A DNA stretch of 64,000 bases from Coenobita brevimanus (GCA_032717465.1 CM064671.1:57030894-57094893), one strand, 5' to 3'. Positions 12,112-23,611 are shown, counted from the first letter of the stretch. The notes: generated by a model from the sequence alone, not told the origin. Made by a program: numbers and translations.

Positions 12112-13250
12112 TGTCACGGGGGGATGTAAATTTAAGAATTAGAAATGCTTGATATTGCTTGAAAGTAGAGACAAAGAATTGGCTTGTGAAAATTAAGCAG
12201 TGAGTTTTACTTTATTTTGGCTTACTTCGCTGATTCTCTAAGGACAAGAATTTATAAGCTTTCTCAACAATACACAGCAGAGACTAATTACTCATGAGCT
12301 CTGATTGTTAGTACTGTTAGCCTCTTGAGAAAGTGACTCCACCCCTGACAATCAATAACTACTACTAATCATTATGAACAGGTTCTTGCTGGTGCTTAAC
12401 TCCTGGCCGGCACAACGGATTTAAGTTTGATACAAAAGAACTGGCCAAAGTACCAGTCATGAATAATGTAAAGAGTTTGTGCAAACTAGGAGCGGCAACT
12501 AAAGTAAGCTTAATGTGGAAAAAGAAAACACGATTCTAATTACATTAATCCCAAAGAAAAGAATTGTAAATTTATTGATTACAATAAAATAAATTTACAT
12601 TAAAAGAGTCTCAATATTAATTCAAAAGGGGAATTCGCAGTCACTGAGGGACTCATGAATTCAAATAACAAAGAAAATACACTCACTCACTCATTCAAAA
12701 GCTAATCAGACTTAAGCCTAGAAAAACGAATGGAAATACTTGTCAATGGAGAGAATGGAGCTGATGAAAGACTTGGCGTTTGCGTGTTGAAACACCAAGT
12801 GCTGCAATTCGCTGCAAGCTCACTTCACTGATCACTGTCTAGGTGGAGATCCAGGAAATCACTGTACAACAGAGATGCTTTTCTCTACGCATGGCACAAA
12901 CGATCCTATCCTCAAGACGGTCCACAACTGACTAAGTTCAGACTGGGAAGAGAAGTAAGAGCTGGCCGTGTTTGCCAGAAGAAGGCATGGCCTAACTTCA
13001 ACAGTCAACGGAGAGAGGGTGAACGACATACACATGCAATAAAATCGCCCAGTGGAAGCAATAATGTTGTGCATAAGAATGGTCGCTTATAAAACTGACA
13101 AATGTTCTGAAAACCGTCCCGATCGAAGTGCATACAAGGACGGTTGAACTGAGTGATGCCCAGTGAGAATTCCACTAGAGTTCATGGTTTTCTCATTAAA
13201 GTACAGTGTCATGAATTTGTATAAATACACAATCGCGCAAATTCGTGACA
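12112..13250 (-). repeat. 5' LTR of LTR element 3
   Basis: 1139 bases, same ends as its partner. On the minus strand the first internal bases after it read TCTGGTGACCTCATTCC, a candidate primer-binding site beginning TGGTGACC. Confidence 0.9.
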
Positions 13251-13255
13251 GTAAT

Positions 13256-13677
13256 GTTGTTTTGTTAAACTCTAATGTTTTGGTTCACGTAAATAATTAC
13301 GAGCGAGCAAGTGCAATGAGCGAAGCAATGTTTACTTTCGTCTGAGACATGAACGGCCCGAGATGACATGGCCCGGCTGCAATGGTTTTCAGAGGCTAAT
13401 ACCTTTACTACTATGTGAGACAGAGACGAGATTCTTGCAGCAGGTAATAGATACATTCAATAAATTTTGTTTTTAGTTTTATATTTACTCATGAGACCAA
13501 AGAAACCCCTTAGAAGACCAGCTTTCCAGGGGAATGTACTGAGGACTTCAATTGACATCCTGCACTATTAAATTGAATTGGAAATTATTTCCTGTTGTAA
13601 TGCTATGTTGTCTTGCATGAACTCAAACAATTAAATATAGGATATTATACTCATAATTTTACATGAACATTCTTTGT
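13256..13677. other. No recognisable gene between two transposons
   Basis: Unique-looking sequence between the GTAAT duplication and the TTAA of the piggyBac-like element. No domain or repeat was seen. Confidence 0.5.
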
Positions 13678-13934
13678 TTAACCCCTAGGCTGCTATGTAC
13701 CGCCCCGTATCCCTACTGTAGGGCTCCGAAGAACCTATATATAGGCCAACAAAAATTTCGAGAATTCCGCCTTAATATGCGGCGTGACTATTGTTCTGGC
13801 GTGTGGGCCGCATCACGCATCCTAGCATAAACATTGCGCTGAACACGCTGGTGGTCTTAGTTTCGCTCTAGCTGTCATGGGAGACACACACGGAGACGAT
13901 TTTCCTCAAACCCCCCCCTCGCCTTCCCGCCCGG

Positions 13935-16040
13935 TTGGGCGTGAAACGTTCTCTTGCCCTTAGTTTGGGTTTAGGGGCACCTGTGGCGGCTTCCACTTCG
14001 TCAGGAAGTGGTGGAAGTGTGACAGATAGTGTTGTGAGGCCGAAGAAACTGCGGCCAAGTGATGAGAGGCGGCAACAGGTGTGTGAGCCACAGCCCTCCA
14101 CCTCTGACCTCCCACCTCCCAGGCCTCGCCTTTCTGCCGCCTCTCTGACCCCCTCCAGGTGGGCCAAGATTTTATTTGATGAAGTGAACACCGACAAGGA
14201 TGATGATGAGTGGTCAGGAAGTGGTGGTGATAGTGATGACGACGATACTGATGAGGCAGAGGAAGCAGGTTTGTCAAGTGCGTGGGAGGGTAGTGATGAT
14301 GAAATCGTGTTTAGCAGCCTGCCAATCTCAACCCCTTCAATATTGGCCACACCTTCAACACCACCTGCTGGCCCCTCATCATCATCAGGGCCATCACCAC
14401 CATCAGTGGCCTCACCACCTGGGTCAGGCCAGGCCCGAGCCAAGGCACATGGGAGGAAACGTTGCCGCTCACGTGTCCGTGGGCGAGCATCACCCTGCCA
14501 ATCCCCTTTGTTTGCCTGGGCCCCCACACAGGACTTCACCCCACACATCCACGATTTTGATGCCTCGGATAGTGGATTTACGAGTGAGTGGCCACTTGGC
14601 CCTGACGCTCCTGAAATTGATTATTTTGAGGCATTTATTTCGCGTGATGTGACGAAATTGATATGCGATGAGAGCAATCGCTATTATCAATTCGTGGTAG
14701 CGGGAAAAATCCTAACTCCCCGGGCACGTATTTCCAAGTGGCACAGTATATGTCATGAAGAACTAATGGTGTTCATTGCCCTTCTGCTCCTGATGCCACA
14801 CTGCCGTAAACATGTGCTCAATCATTACTGGCGTCAGAAAGACGCTCTTGTTCCTACGCCAGCCTTTGGAAAGTACATGGCACGGGATAGGTTCCTACTT
14901 ATCCTCCGTTTCATGCACTTCGTTGATAACTGCTACCCATTACCTGGTGACCGCTTGTGGAAAGTTAGGCCATTCTTTGAGATGCTCAAAGAATCGTTTC
15001 GTAAATTCTTTGTGCCTTACCAGAAAATTGTGATTGACGAAAGTCTTGTTCTGTTTCGAGGACGCCTCTCCTTCAAACAGTACATCCCGTCAAAACGAAA
15101 TCGGTTTGGCATAAAGATTTTCGTTATGTGCGACTGTACTACAGGATATGTGCTGGACATGATTGTGTACACAGCCAGTGACGTCGACATTCCCAGCCAC
15201 GATCCTTTGGGAATGTCTGGTGCCATCGTGAAAAAAATGATGGCTCCTTACCTGGGAAAGGGCCGTGTGCTGTACACAGATAACTGGTACAGTAGCCCTT
15301 CCCTGTCACTGTACCTTCATGAGAACAGCACAGGATCTTGTGGCACAGTCAGGACATATAGGAAACATATGCCACATTTCGACAAGCAGGAACGTGGGAA
15401 TGTGCAGCGGTTTGAGGCCAAGAACATACTGGCTTTGCAATGGTCCGACAAGCGTGACGTTACCATGTTGAGCACTGTGCATCGTGGCATCATGCAACAG
15501 AGTGCCAAGGTTGACCATAGTACCGGCCAACACATCATGAAACCTGACGTAGTCATCGACTACAACTATCACATGAACTCTGTTGATAAGAGTGACATGC
15601 AGGTAGGTAGTGTTGAGTGCGTCAGGAAGACTGTGCGTTGGTACATCAAGTTCTTCATGCACATGGCTGACGTAACGCTGCTCAACGCTTACAACCTGTA
15701 CAAGTGGCGCACTGGGAAAAAAGTAAAGTTCCGTGATTTCTCTCACAACGTGGTTTTCCAGTTGTTGAGGAAATACGGAGATTACTCGCACAGTGACCGA
15801 GGTAGAAGGGTTGTCGAGCTACCTGACAGGTGCAAGAGCCCAGTGAGGGACCACCACCCAGTGCACACACCTTACGAGGCAAACGGCAAAAAGAGGAAGC
15901 AGCTGAACTGCTATGTTTGCCGTAACACCACCCGTCGTGAGCCTTGTCGTAAAAAGGTTACGACAATGTGTGCAGGGTGCAAGGTTGCACTATGCCTGGG
16001 TGATTGCTATCTCCACTACCATACGTTGGAGAACTACTAA
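13935..16040 (+). CDS. piggyBac-like transposase
   Basis: This enzyme would cut the element out at TTAA and insert it elsewhere, acting in the nucleus. The N-terminal ~200 residues are Ser/Pro-rich and acidic (DSDDDDTDEAEE). The transposase domain follows. Its catalytic aspartates lie in VIDESLVLFRG, VLYTDNWYSS and NSVDKSDM, near residues 367, 448 and 549. The C terminus is Cys/His-rich (CYVC, then CAGCKVALC). The stop is TAA at 16038. The frame has no ATG before the domain. The nearest upstream ATG (13877) is in another frame and would join it if the C8 run at 13911-13918 differed by one base. The true start is therefore unclear. The catalytic part looks intact. Confidence 0.9.
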   Translation: MGVKRSLALSLGLGAPVAASTSSGSGGSVTDSVVRPKKLRPSDERRQQVCEPQPSTSDLPPPRPRLSAASLTPSRWAKILFDEVNTDKDDDEWSGSGGDSDDDDTDEAEEAGLSSAWEGSDDEIVFSSLPISTPSILATPSTPPAGPSSSSGPSPPSVASPPGSGQARAKAHGRKRCRSRVRGRASPCQSPLFAWAPTQDFTPHIHDFDASDSGFTSEWPLGPDAPEIDYFEAFISRDVTKLICDESNRYYQFVVAGKILTPRARISKWHSICHEELMVFIALLLLMPHCRKHVLNHYWRQKDALVPTPAFGKYMARDRFLLILRFMHFVDNCYPLPGDRLWKVRPFFEMLKESFRKFFVPYQKIVIDESLVLFRGRLSFKQYIPSKRNRFGIKIFVMCDCTTGYVLDMIVYTASDVDIPSHDPLGMSGAIVKKMMAPYLGKGRVLYTDNWYSSPSLSLYLHENSTGSCGTVRTYRKHMPHFDKQERGNVQRFEAKNILALQWSDKRDVTMLSTVHRGIMQQSAKVDHSTGQHIMKPDVVIDYNYHMNSVDKSDMQVGSVECVRKTVRWYIKFFMHMADVTLLNAYNLYKWRTGKKVKFRDFSHNVVFQLLRKYGDYSHSDRGRRVVELPDRCKSPVRDHHPVHTPYEANGKKRKQLNCYVCRNTTRREPCRKKVTTMCAGCKVALCLGDCYLHYHTLENY

Positions 16041-16048
16041 GTTGGAGA

Positions 16049-16650
16049 GTGTTGTGAGGGTGTAAGAAAATACGGAAAAATCAGTAAATTATCAGTACAG
16101 TATCATGCAAAATATTGAAAGTATATTATGTTTGTTTCAAAAAATGGCTTTATTTTGTGATAAAGGTGTCAGAGTAATTGAAAGAAAGTAATATTTTATA
16201 TTTTTTCTCATTGCAGAAAGGTATAAGTGTATATATTTGGATAATAGAGTGCTACTGTATTGTAACATTTTCGTAACAGTTTTTTGAACATTCATGGCCT
16301 CCTGTAATTGTATATATTTGCTCAACGGGTCATTTTCGTGCTTCATTAGTGTTGTGAGGGTGTAAGTAAGAAAATACGGAAAAATCAGTACATTATCAGT
16401 ACAGTATCATGCAAAATATTGAAAATATATTATCTTTGTTTCAAAAAATGGCTTTATTTTGTGATAAAGGTGTCATAGTAATTGAAAGAAAGTAATATTT
16501 TATAATTCTCATTGCAGAAAGGTATAAGTGTAAATATTTGGAAAATACAGTGCTACTGTATTGTAACATTTTCGTAACAGTTTTTTGAACATTCATGGCC
16601 TCCTGTAATTGTATATATTTGCTCAATGGGTCATTTTGGTACTTCATTAG
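16049..16650 (+). repeat. Tandem duplication in 3' untranslated part of piggyBac-like element 1
   Basis: Two head-to-tail copies of about 300 bases start with GTTGTGAGGGTGTAAG (about 16049 and 16349). They remain very similar through to GGTCATTTT near 16330 and 16635. Each includes an ATTGTAACATTTTCGTAACAG segment. They differ by small indels. Confidence 0.85.
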
Positions 16651-17436
16651 TGCCTCTTTTACATAATAATTAGTGTTTTCATGAAAAACGTGAAAAGTAC
16701 GGTATGGTAGTGGTGGGGCGGGCTAGAGGGCGAGAAACACGTTGCAACGCTGTGTCCCTGGGATTGGCAACACTTTCCGCCCAGGTGGGCGCAACGTCCT
16801 CAGAGGCCCGAAAAAGTGTCATCGGTTCCAGCACGTCACACCATGAGGAGAGCACCTACGGAGCTCTAGTTTGTTGCAAAGGTAAGAGGAAAGATGTATC
16901 TAGTTGTGGTATTTTTCTTAAATATTTTTATAAAGTATAAGTATAAAAAAAAAGCAAAAGAAAACACCCTATTTTCTCTAGAATATGCACGTTCTGCGTG
17001 CGTCTGGATTTAATAGCTCCGCAGCCAAAGGGTTAATGGGTGAAATCAGCTAGGGTAATTACCCCATTTCTGGGTTATATAATTTGTTGAATAGTCAAGT
17101 GTTTACCGACACAAGTCGGTTGCAGAGAATTGAACATTGTACGTGTGATATATGAGGCGTCTAGCAGCAGAGTGATGTATGCACCAAAAATGGCCGATGG
17201 TGAGTTATTCAAGCCAATATGTAGGTGGAGCCTTCTAGATCCTCCCTGTATAAAGCTACATACAAAAAAGACCCTTAACCCCTTCGTGGCCGCCGGCGTC
17301 GAATGACGTTTAGCCGATCAGTGGCCACAGGCGTCGTTTGAGCATGGCCTATAAAAAACTGCAAAAATTTTTGGGAACCGAACGAACGTTCTGAACGTCT
17401 TCACACTGCCCTACACTACACTCCCATATACCTCAT

Positions 17437-18115
17437 CAAGCAGTCAAAGCCCTGCTGCTGTGATGAGTGGATTTTCGATTTTTCACTCCTAGCCATGCCT
17501 AAACAAGAACAACTACACCCTTTATCTCGACCCAGACAGAACATATCATCTTTGCCCTCCCTTGCAAAATACACACAACCACCTGTTTAATATTATGAAG
17601 TAATACAGGCACATACAAAAAAGACATGATCATAAGTGAAAAATACATTTTTGTCTTGGCATCTTTACCTATGTACTCAGGTTTACTGTAATGGTTTGGA
17701 TCATTTGATGCAAAGCAACTTGTAGAAAACTTCGGGAAGTGATCGAAATCTGAGACATGAGACTGACCTTGACATCTACCTCTCACATATCTGTCAGTTC
17801 ACCACCTGCTGTCGTGACGAGTGGATGTACGATTTTTTCGCTCGTGGCCATGCCTAAAAACATATAGTTACACCCAGTATCTCGATGCAGACTGGAAATA
17901 CAAGCTTTTTCCTCCCTTGCAAAACACATTCAACCACCCTGTTTACGAAACAGCAATATATATTTGCGAAAATAACAAGGTAAAATGATAGAGAAAGATG
18001 AACATGTTATTACAGAAAAAATACGTTTTCCCCCGTCTGTAAACTTGTTTATTTCTGCTTTGTATCTGTATTCGTAATAATTAAACTTCTGAAACTGCAT
18101 TACGATTCTATTTTT
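17437..18115. repeat. Diverged tandem repeat, two copies of about 350 bases
   Basis: Segments near 17437-17785 and 17795-18115 share TGCTGTNNTGANGAGTGGAT, GCCATGCCTAAA, TATCTCGA, CTCCCTTGCAAAA and later blocks in the same order. A third, weaker copy may follow from 18190. Confidence 0.65.
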
Positions 18116-18982
18116 AGCCATGCTTGTAGTGTTGGAGCTCGAAGTTGCGACTCAACTTCCGCATTGCTAATCAGATCTGACCCTCCACTTTATTCTCCTG
18201 TGGCAGAGTCTAACCTTGGAAAACGTGCAGTTTTCTCATTTATGACCGAAAATTCAACTCTTTCGCTCCCTTTTCCAAGCATGGGCACAACGATAACGTA
18301 AAAAAATAACTCGAAACTACCCTAAACATATTTTATATCAAAAATGTGAAAAAATATTCATAACATTTTTTTTTCCAGCCATTCCTAACAGATTATGTAC
18401 TGAAATCATTCGATATCATCATATCTCATATATGCACAACATTTCAGCACCATTCGTATTGTTTTGGGAGGTAAAAAAAAATAACAACACCTGCCCAGTT
18501 GCATTGCGGACCGTCCCTGGGTGGCGATATCAGTTGCCGATAATTCTGCAACTTCCACGCCCCATTGCAAGCCATAAAATGCGTCTAGGAAGCTGGGATT
18601 TGTACTATTAGGTGCATCTGAACTTTCTCTTCAATATGGCAAGAAAAAAAATCAATTTTCTAAACTTCAAAAAATGGCCCTGGCGTTGGCCTGGCATGCA
18701 CGGGAAAATCCGGGCCTTCGGCCACGGAGGGGTCAAGGCTGGCTGGCAGATGGGCAAGCGTCGTGTGTTTTTGGCCTTGAAAATCCATAGAGGAAGTCTG
18801 CTTCCACATGGCAGAAGGATGTACGCGCCACGAGCGGCTAGCCATTGAGAAGCTGCATCTCAGTTCTGGCCCCCAGCCTCAGCCAGTCCTCCACCAGTGT
18901 CCCCCTAAACCTCGCACGTGGTTGATGGGCTGCGCTGTTCTCTGCCCATTTTGAGTGCTTTTCTGTGTTTTGGGGGGGCATT

Positions 18983-19177
18983 ATGACATCCTCTGACTCA
19001 GAGAGTGATATAGATAGTTCCAGCCCGCCATTGAAATGGCAGAGACGGCCAGCAATATGGTATCAACATATGAAAAAGAAGAAAAGAGACAGTGGCGAGG
19101 CCTATATCAGCCGCACTACTAAGCAACAGGTTGCTGAAGGGGACTCAGACCCCGATGACGACTTCCTCGATGAGTAA
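18983..19177 (+). CDS. Short acidic protein, unrecognised
   Basis: The ATG at 18983 opens 64 codons. The product starts Ser/Asp-rich (TSSDSESDIDSSS), has a basic middle (MKKKKRDSGEAYISR) and ends acidic (DSDPDDDFLDE). The basic middle is reminiscent of a K-R-x-S-G-x-x-Y-x-S pattern seen in some arthropod transposon-linked proteins, but I cannot name it. It lies inside the TTAA-bounded block and might be a leading exon of that element's gene. It could also be a chance frame. Confidence 0.3.
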   Translation: MTSSDSESDIDSSSPPLKWQRRPAIWYQHMKKKKRDSGEAYISRTTKQQVAEGDSDPDDDFLDE

Positions 19178-19179
19178 CC

Positions 19180-21760
19180 CCCCCTTCTCCCCACACAACA
19201 TCAACATGTACAACACATCAGAACTGGATTGGTGAATACTGAAATTATAATATTAAGCACTCAGAATCACTCTATAGATTAGATAACTCTTGCAATAATC
19301 CAGGAAAATAGATTTCATTAAAAATTTACAATATAAAAATTAATCAAAAATAAAAAAAAATGCATTATTAATATAAAACTTTCACAATTTATTAATTTTT
19401 ATGTTTATTTGTGTTTAGATCACATAATTATTACACATGTTAATATTTTGTGTATGACCCCCAATGGGGGTGTGTGCGTTTGTGTGTTTGGTTTTGGTTT
19501 TGGTTTGTTATTTTTTCTAAACAATCGATTCATTAAATTCCATTTTTTGAGAGCATTACATTGATAAAAAAAAACATTCGTTTTTCTTTATACCTTTTAT
19601 GTAGGCTACACATTCTTCATATTTAAGCGTTAATTACTCGAAAGTAACCCCCTGGCGCATATGTCACTCTGCCGTTAAGCACCTCATATGCTATGGTGCC
19701 TCGTTAAGCATCCTCCTCCTTTAAGTGGATAAGGAAGGATTTCTGAGATGCATGCATAACCAGGCATCAAAGCCATTCAGTATTGTCAGTGGCATCATGT
19801 GATCGTGTCTTCCTCTAGCACCTTTCAGTGCCACGGTATACGCAGTTGCATTATATATATCATAAGATGAAATTTATTGTGTTTGCCTATTACTTACTTT
19901 ACAGTAAACTCTTTTCTGCGTTTTTTTACTTCTTTACTCGGTTTCTTTTTTAAAGCCCAAGAAAGTATATTTTAATGTTGTTGGTGGTCACAAAAGTGTT
20001 CTCAGAAATTAAAGTAACCTCATCTTGCCCTGTACAAGATATGTAAGGGACGAAGTGTTTTGGTCGGAAATATAGGGGTCTCTGTTTTTGTGCATGGTAA
20101 AGCAGTGCCACCTGAATACATTATTTTCTCTTTTTGAGTGGATAGATGAGGTTACGATAATCTACAAAATAACCTTTCCGATAAACTGCAACATCAAATA
20201 AACGTGTATAGTGTAAAATAAAGCTCTTGAAATAAAAATCCGTAAAAGTGATGCCAGTGGATTTAATAATGACCCTATGTTCATTATACAGTTTCGGCCC
20301 AACATGGACCCTCTTCAGATATAAGCATGCGTGACGAGGGTCCAGGTCGACGCAGAGCTGTTGGTATGCTCTCAGTAAACAGTTTCCACTGTATGTGTGT
20401 AGCTCTTCCCTGGCTCAAACGCCATTGCGTACATTTTCTCCATTAGACCATACAATCTGCAGCAGAAAATCACTTCAAGTTACCATGTAAGATCTGAGCC
20501 TGCTCGTCTGTTATATTCTAGATGCTTATTCTAAGCCAGTCTGTTATTAACCTGTACACCGCGGGGTAGTTTTTGCACTCCTTGTGCGTCCCACGAGGAT
20601 ATTCGCGCTCCGACTGACTTTTTAAAAATATTTGCCAAAAATCAGTTATTAGTCCTAGAATATTATAATTACATATGCCTATGGCACATGCCTTCAGCTT
20701 TCTCCTGGGATGTTTGTTGAGCCTTCGTCGAGTATCGTAGGACTTGTGGAGACTTCTGAAGTTGGGTAACGAAGTCTTCATTTTACACTTCCTGACACCC
20801 CGTAATATGAATACGACAGCCTGATATTATCACTAGAAACACTATTCTATGATTTTCAAATAGTTTAGAATCCATACTAAAAAAAGAGTGAAAACAATGA
20901 AAATTACGAGTGCGCACGAGCTTCCCACTTGCGCTCGTTCCCTACTGGTATTCTGTCATTTATTATTCATAAAAACACTCACACTTTATATTCCTACTAC
21001 TATATAACACTTATATATATCTGCAGTCTTTATCCATGAGTTTCTTTCGGTAATAGTAGTTCATTGTCACTGTAGGCATTCAATTTCTCTTTCAGTAAAA
21101 TATGTAGCATTCACTTTCTCGTCGTGTATACTAGTGTTGAGAGCAAATCTGTCACTTTCACTTTCACTTTCATAACTCATAGTATTCATACATGCTAGAG
21201 TGAAACTTTCACATTCATTACTCCTAGTATATATACTCGTATTCTTATATAACTACTCATTTACAGTTCTATTTTCATTCTTAATTTTATTTACGTTATT
21301 TACATTTCTATTTTTTTTACACTGTGTTATGCACTGTCACTTGCGGTACTTTATAAAACTATTTTCCACTGTTCACTTATATTTACATTCATTGCTTTCA
21401 CTTGCTGTTTACACATTATTTACACATTAGGTACTTACATTTCCACTTGCACTGTTCTAGTCACCAGAAAGATCGTAGTCACTGTCCATCATTTTCATTG
21501 ATAAATTAGCCAGTTCACGTTCGACAGCAGTCACTTAGCCCTTTACCCCTTTCCACACGAGGTTTAGTAGGGGTAGAGGTCACAGGGCCCTTTGCATGGG
21601 GCTAAAAAGCGGCAGAATTGGACAGGCGTGAATCCGACGTGGTTTCACCTTGAAAGACGACAGTAAACTGAATGCTGTGGTGGCCTAGGGGCAGTGAAAG
21701 GCTGCCAAGGTCAGCTTGGTGACAGCTGCTAATATAAGAGCTATGAAATGATATGCAGGA
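19180..21760. other. No recognisable gene; one ribozyme-like motif
   Basis: AT-rich sequence without coding signals on either strand. The minus strand at 20318-20291 carries a CTGAAGA-stem-GAAAC arrangement, described as a finding. TCTTTATA-type homopolymers occur near 19570. Confidence 0.5.
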
Positions 21761-21774
21761 AATCTAGACCATAC

Positions 21775-22070
21775 ATAATAAATTAGGTAGTTCCAGGTGA
21801 ATGTAAATATCACTTAGGCTTCTCCCTTCCTGTCTTATATATATTTTTATTACAAGAATAGGTTATACGGCATATTTCAAGGAGCAATAAACTGGGAAAA
21901 TTAGCGAACGAGTGCACGTGAGGTGTTATCAGGTGATAATTAGCCAATTCCAGGTGTATGGCAGTATCACTTACATTATATCTTTTTTGTATATATTATT
22001 TTGTATAACAATAGGGCATAGGGCTTATTTCAATGGATGAAATCAGCGGAAAATTCCGGGGAAGATTTAC
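21775..22070. repeat. Diverged tandem repeat, two copies of about 165 bases
   Basis: The copies near 21775-21905 and 21940-22070 both contain a TTCCAGGTG block, a TATCACTTA block, a TATATATT block, an AGGNNATANGGCNTATTTCAA-type block and a final AAAATT. They lie near the right end of the TTAA-bounded block. Confidence 0.55.
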
Positions 22071-22359
22071 TTAGCGCAGAGCGGCCAGGGAGGCGAGAGG
22101 AGAGGGTAATGGAGGGGAGGTAGGGAGGGCAGTGAAGAGTGGGGAGAAATGGCTAAATTGCCAACAATGGATGGGAGTACAGATGAGATTAGCAGCGCCG
22201 ACTAGTGTTGGACATTGGCAGTACTGATAGATGATACAAGCCACCACTTGAAAGCCCGGGCAAATTCAAAATATCACAGAATCACAAAAGTGATGCCCCA
22301 CGGCATGATCCCTTGCTCCCAAGCATCACGAAAGTGATGCCTCACGGTTAAGGGGTTAA

Positions 22360-23105
22360 TAATTACTTTTGGTTATATCATGCACACTTGATAACAGTTT
22401 CCCATTACGTATTGCCAGATCGCACGGCCATGGCAATTAGGGGAACTTAGACTGTATACTCACCTCAAAAGTACTGGTGCATGCTTCTAGTGATACAGTT
22501 TGACATGACTGGGGTTGATCAAAGTAAAGTGCCCCATGATTCATAAGGATGCAATGTATCTCTTGCTTCTGACATTTCCTAATCACAGATGCTATGATAC
22601 GCCAATGCAGATGATAATGAACTACTTAAAGCACCCGTTGCTGCACAGGATATCGTTGGAGTCTTCCTCCACAATAATTTTTGGTGCTGATTTATAGACA
22701 TGAGCAAAGTTCGCGAAAATCCTCAGCCAGCATTGTGTCCTATCTTCCATACTTTTCATTTATTCCCAAATTACAGTGTATCCTTCACTTCCCTACTTTC
22801 TTGTATGTTCCATATAACTAACACAAAAATGTACTGCATGTAACACCTTCTGCTGCCCTAGCCGGCAGTAAGGTGTCAGTGAACGTTTACTCATGCCAAC
22901 ACATGGTCAGAGTGAAACTACTTGACTACAAATCGATTATTGTTTACAGACGAGGGACCAATTCTGAGTAGAATAAACTCGCCTGACAGCTGAAAGAATA
23001 TGATAGCTATGTAACTGTCATCATCAGAGGATGATTTTAAACACGGTCATAAATTCAAAGCAATTAGAGGAAAGCTTAAATGACCGGAGTGTTTGGCAAT
23101 CTCAC
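22360..23105. other. Probable intron, nothing recognised
   Basis: This lies downstream of receptor exon 3 on the minus strand. No coding motif or repeat was seen. Confidence 0.5.
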
Positions 23106-23308
23106 CATCATCATCAGCGTAGAAGCTAATACGTAGGCGTGGCTCAAATCGTGTAGTCTTAGACAGAGTGGGCTGGATGGCAAGGTATACGGCGTGGATG
23201 GTGTTGCGGAGGCTAGGATGGAGTAGGATGTCCATCACTCCTGCAAACCCACCCACCACCACCACCCGCATGTTGGACATCTTCCATAGGCCAGCATCAT
23301 CCATCAGC
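23106..23308 (-). CDS. Exon 3 of ionotropic receptor-like gene
   Basis: The exon codes for about 67 residues: LMDDAGLWKMSN, then MRVVVVGGFAGVMDILLH, then PSLRNTIHAVYLAIQ and a variable Thr/Arg-containing stretch ending YADDD. The VVVVGG and LLHPSLRNT-HA-YLA patterns match, from memory, the extracellular N-terminal part of decapod variant ionotropic glutamate receptors, which act as chemosensory channels in sensory neuron membranes. The acceptor is CGATCAG/G and the donor G/GTGAGA. The first base completes the Lys codon left open by exon 2, and one base is left for the next exon. There are no stop codons. Confidence 0.65.
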
Positions 23309-23611
23309 CTGATCGAGAATTTCCTTTTAATGCTGACACCTCGAGCCCCGTACCTGTCCTCTTTGGTAGCTTTTTAACATCACCTGTTTAAATTTACCTC
23401 CGGTAGGTTGATAAACTATTTTACATCGCGTTTGTTCCAACCCGATTAATAGTTACTAACTACTATCAGAAAGGCTCATGGCTGAGTGATGTCAGACTGG
23501 AGGGAAAATCTAAGTGGTAACTAGGGAGAAGCATCTAAAAAAAAAAAACTACTAATGTTTTGCCGAATTTTATGCAAGTGTGTCTTCGTATTCAAGTTGG
23601 AGGAATTGTCC

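Larger units (their letters stand above)
7504..13250 (-). mobile_element. LTR retrotransposon 3, internally deleted, minus strand
   Basis: Two direct repeats of 1139 bases (7504-8642 and 12112-13250) begin TGTCA and end TGACA. They are flanked by the 5-bp duplication GTAAT (7499-7503 and 13251-13255). The internal 3.47 kb reads on the minus strand as gag, protease and the integrase zinc domain, then stops resembling an element. No RT, RNase H or integrase catalytic core was found. The LTRs differ at many sites by eye, so the insertion is old compared with the element at 50.8-57.3 kb. It would depend on proteins supplied in trans. Confidence 0.9.
13682..17032 (+). mobile_element. piggyBac-like DNA transposon 1
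   Basis: The element is flanked by TTAA at 13678-13681 and 17033-17036, the target of piggyBac transposases. Its ends begin CCCCTAGGCTGC on the left and, read inwards from the right, CCCTTTGGCTGC, giving short inverted repeats. It encodes a 701-codon transposase frame with the DDD catalytic residues and a Cys-rich C-terminal domain. The 3' untranslated part contains a tandem duplication of about 300 bases. At 3351 bp it is a complete-length element. The only coding defect seen is a frame problem at the extreme N terminus. Confidence 0.9.
17279..22355. mobile_element. Candidate TTAA-bounded element of about 5 kb
   Basis: The left edge is TTAA (17275-17278) followed by CCCCTTCGTGGCC. The right edge, read inwards from TTAA (22356-22359), is CCCCTTAACCGTGAGG. 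Both edges are followed by short hairpins (CGTC-GAAT-GACG on the left, GCATCAC-TTTC-GTGATGC on the right) and by degenerate tandem repeats a little further in. This is typical of piggyBac-type ends, but no transposase was found inside. The block could equally be two unrelated small elements with intervening DNA. Confidence 0.45.

Noticed and set aside
18612..18848. Overlapping frames with Gly/Trp/Arg-rich translation on both strands
   Set aside because: GC-rich patch without a recognised domain and with no clear start or splice context.
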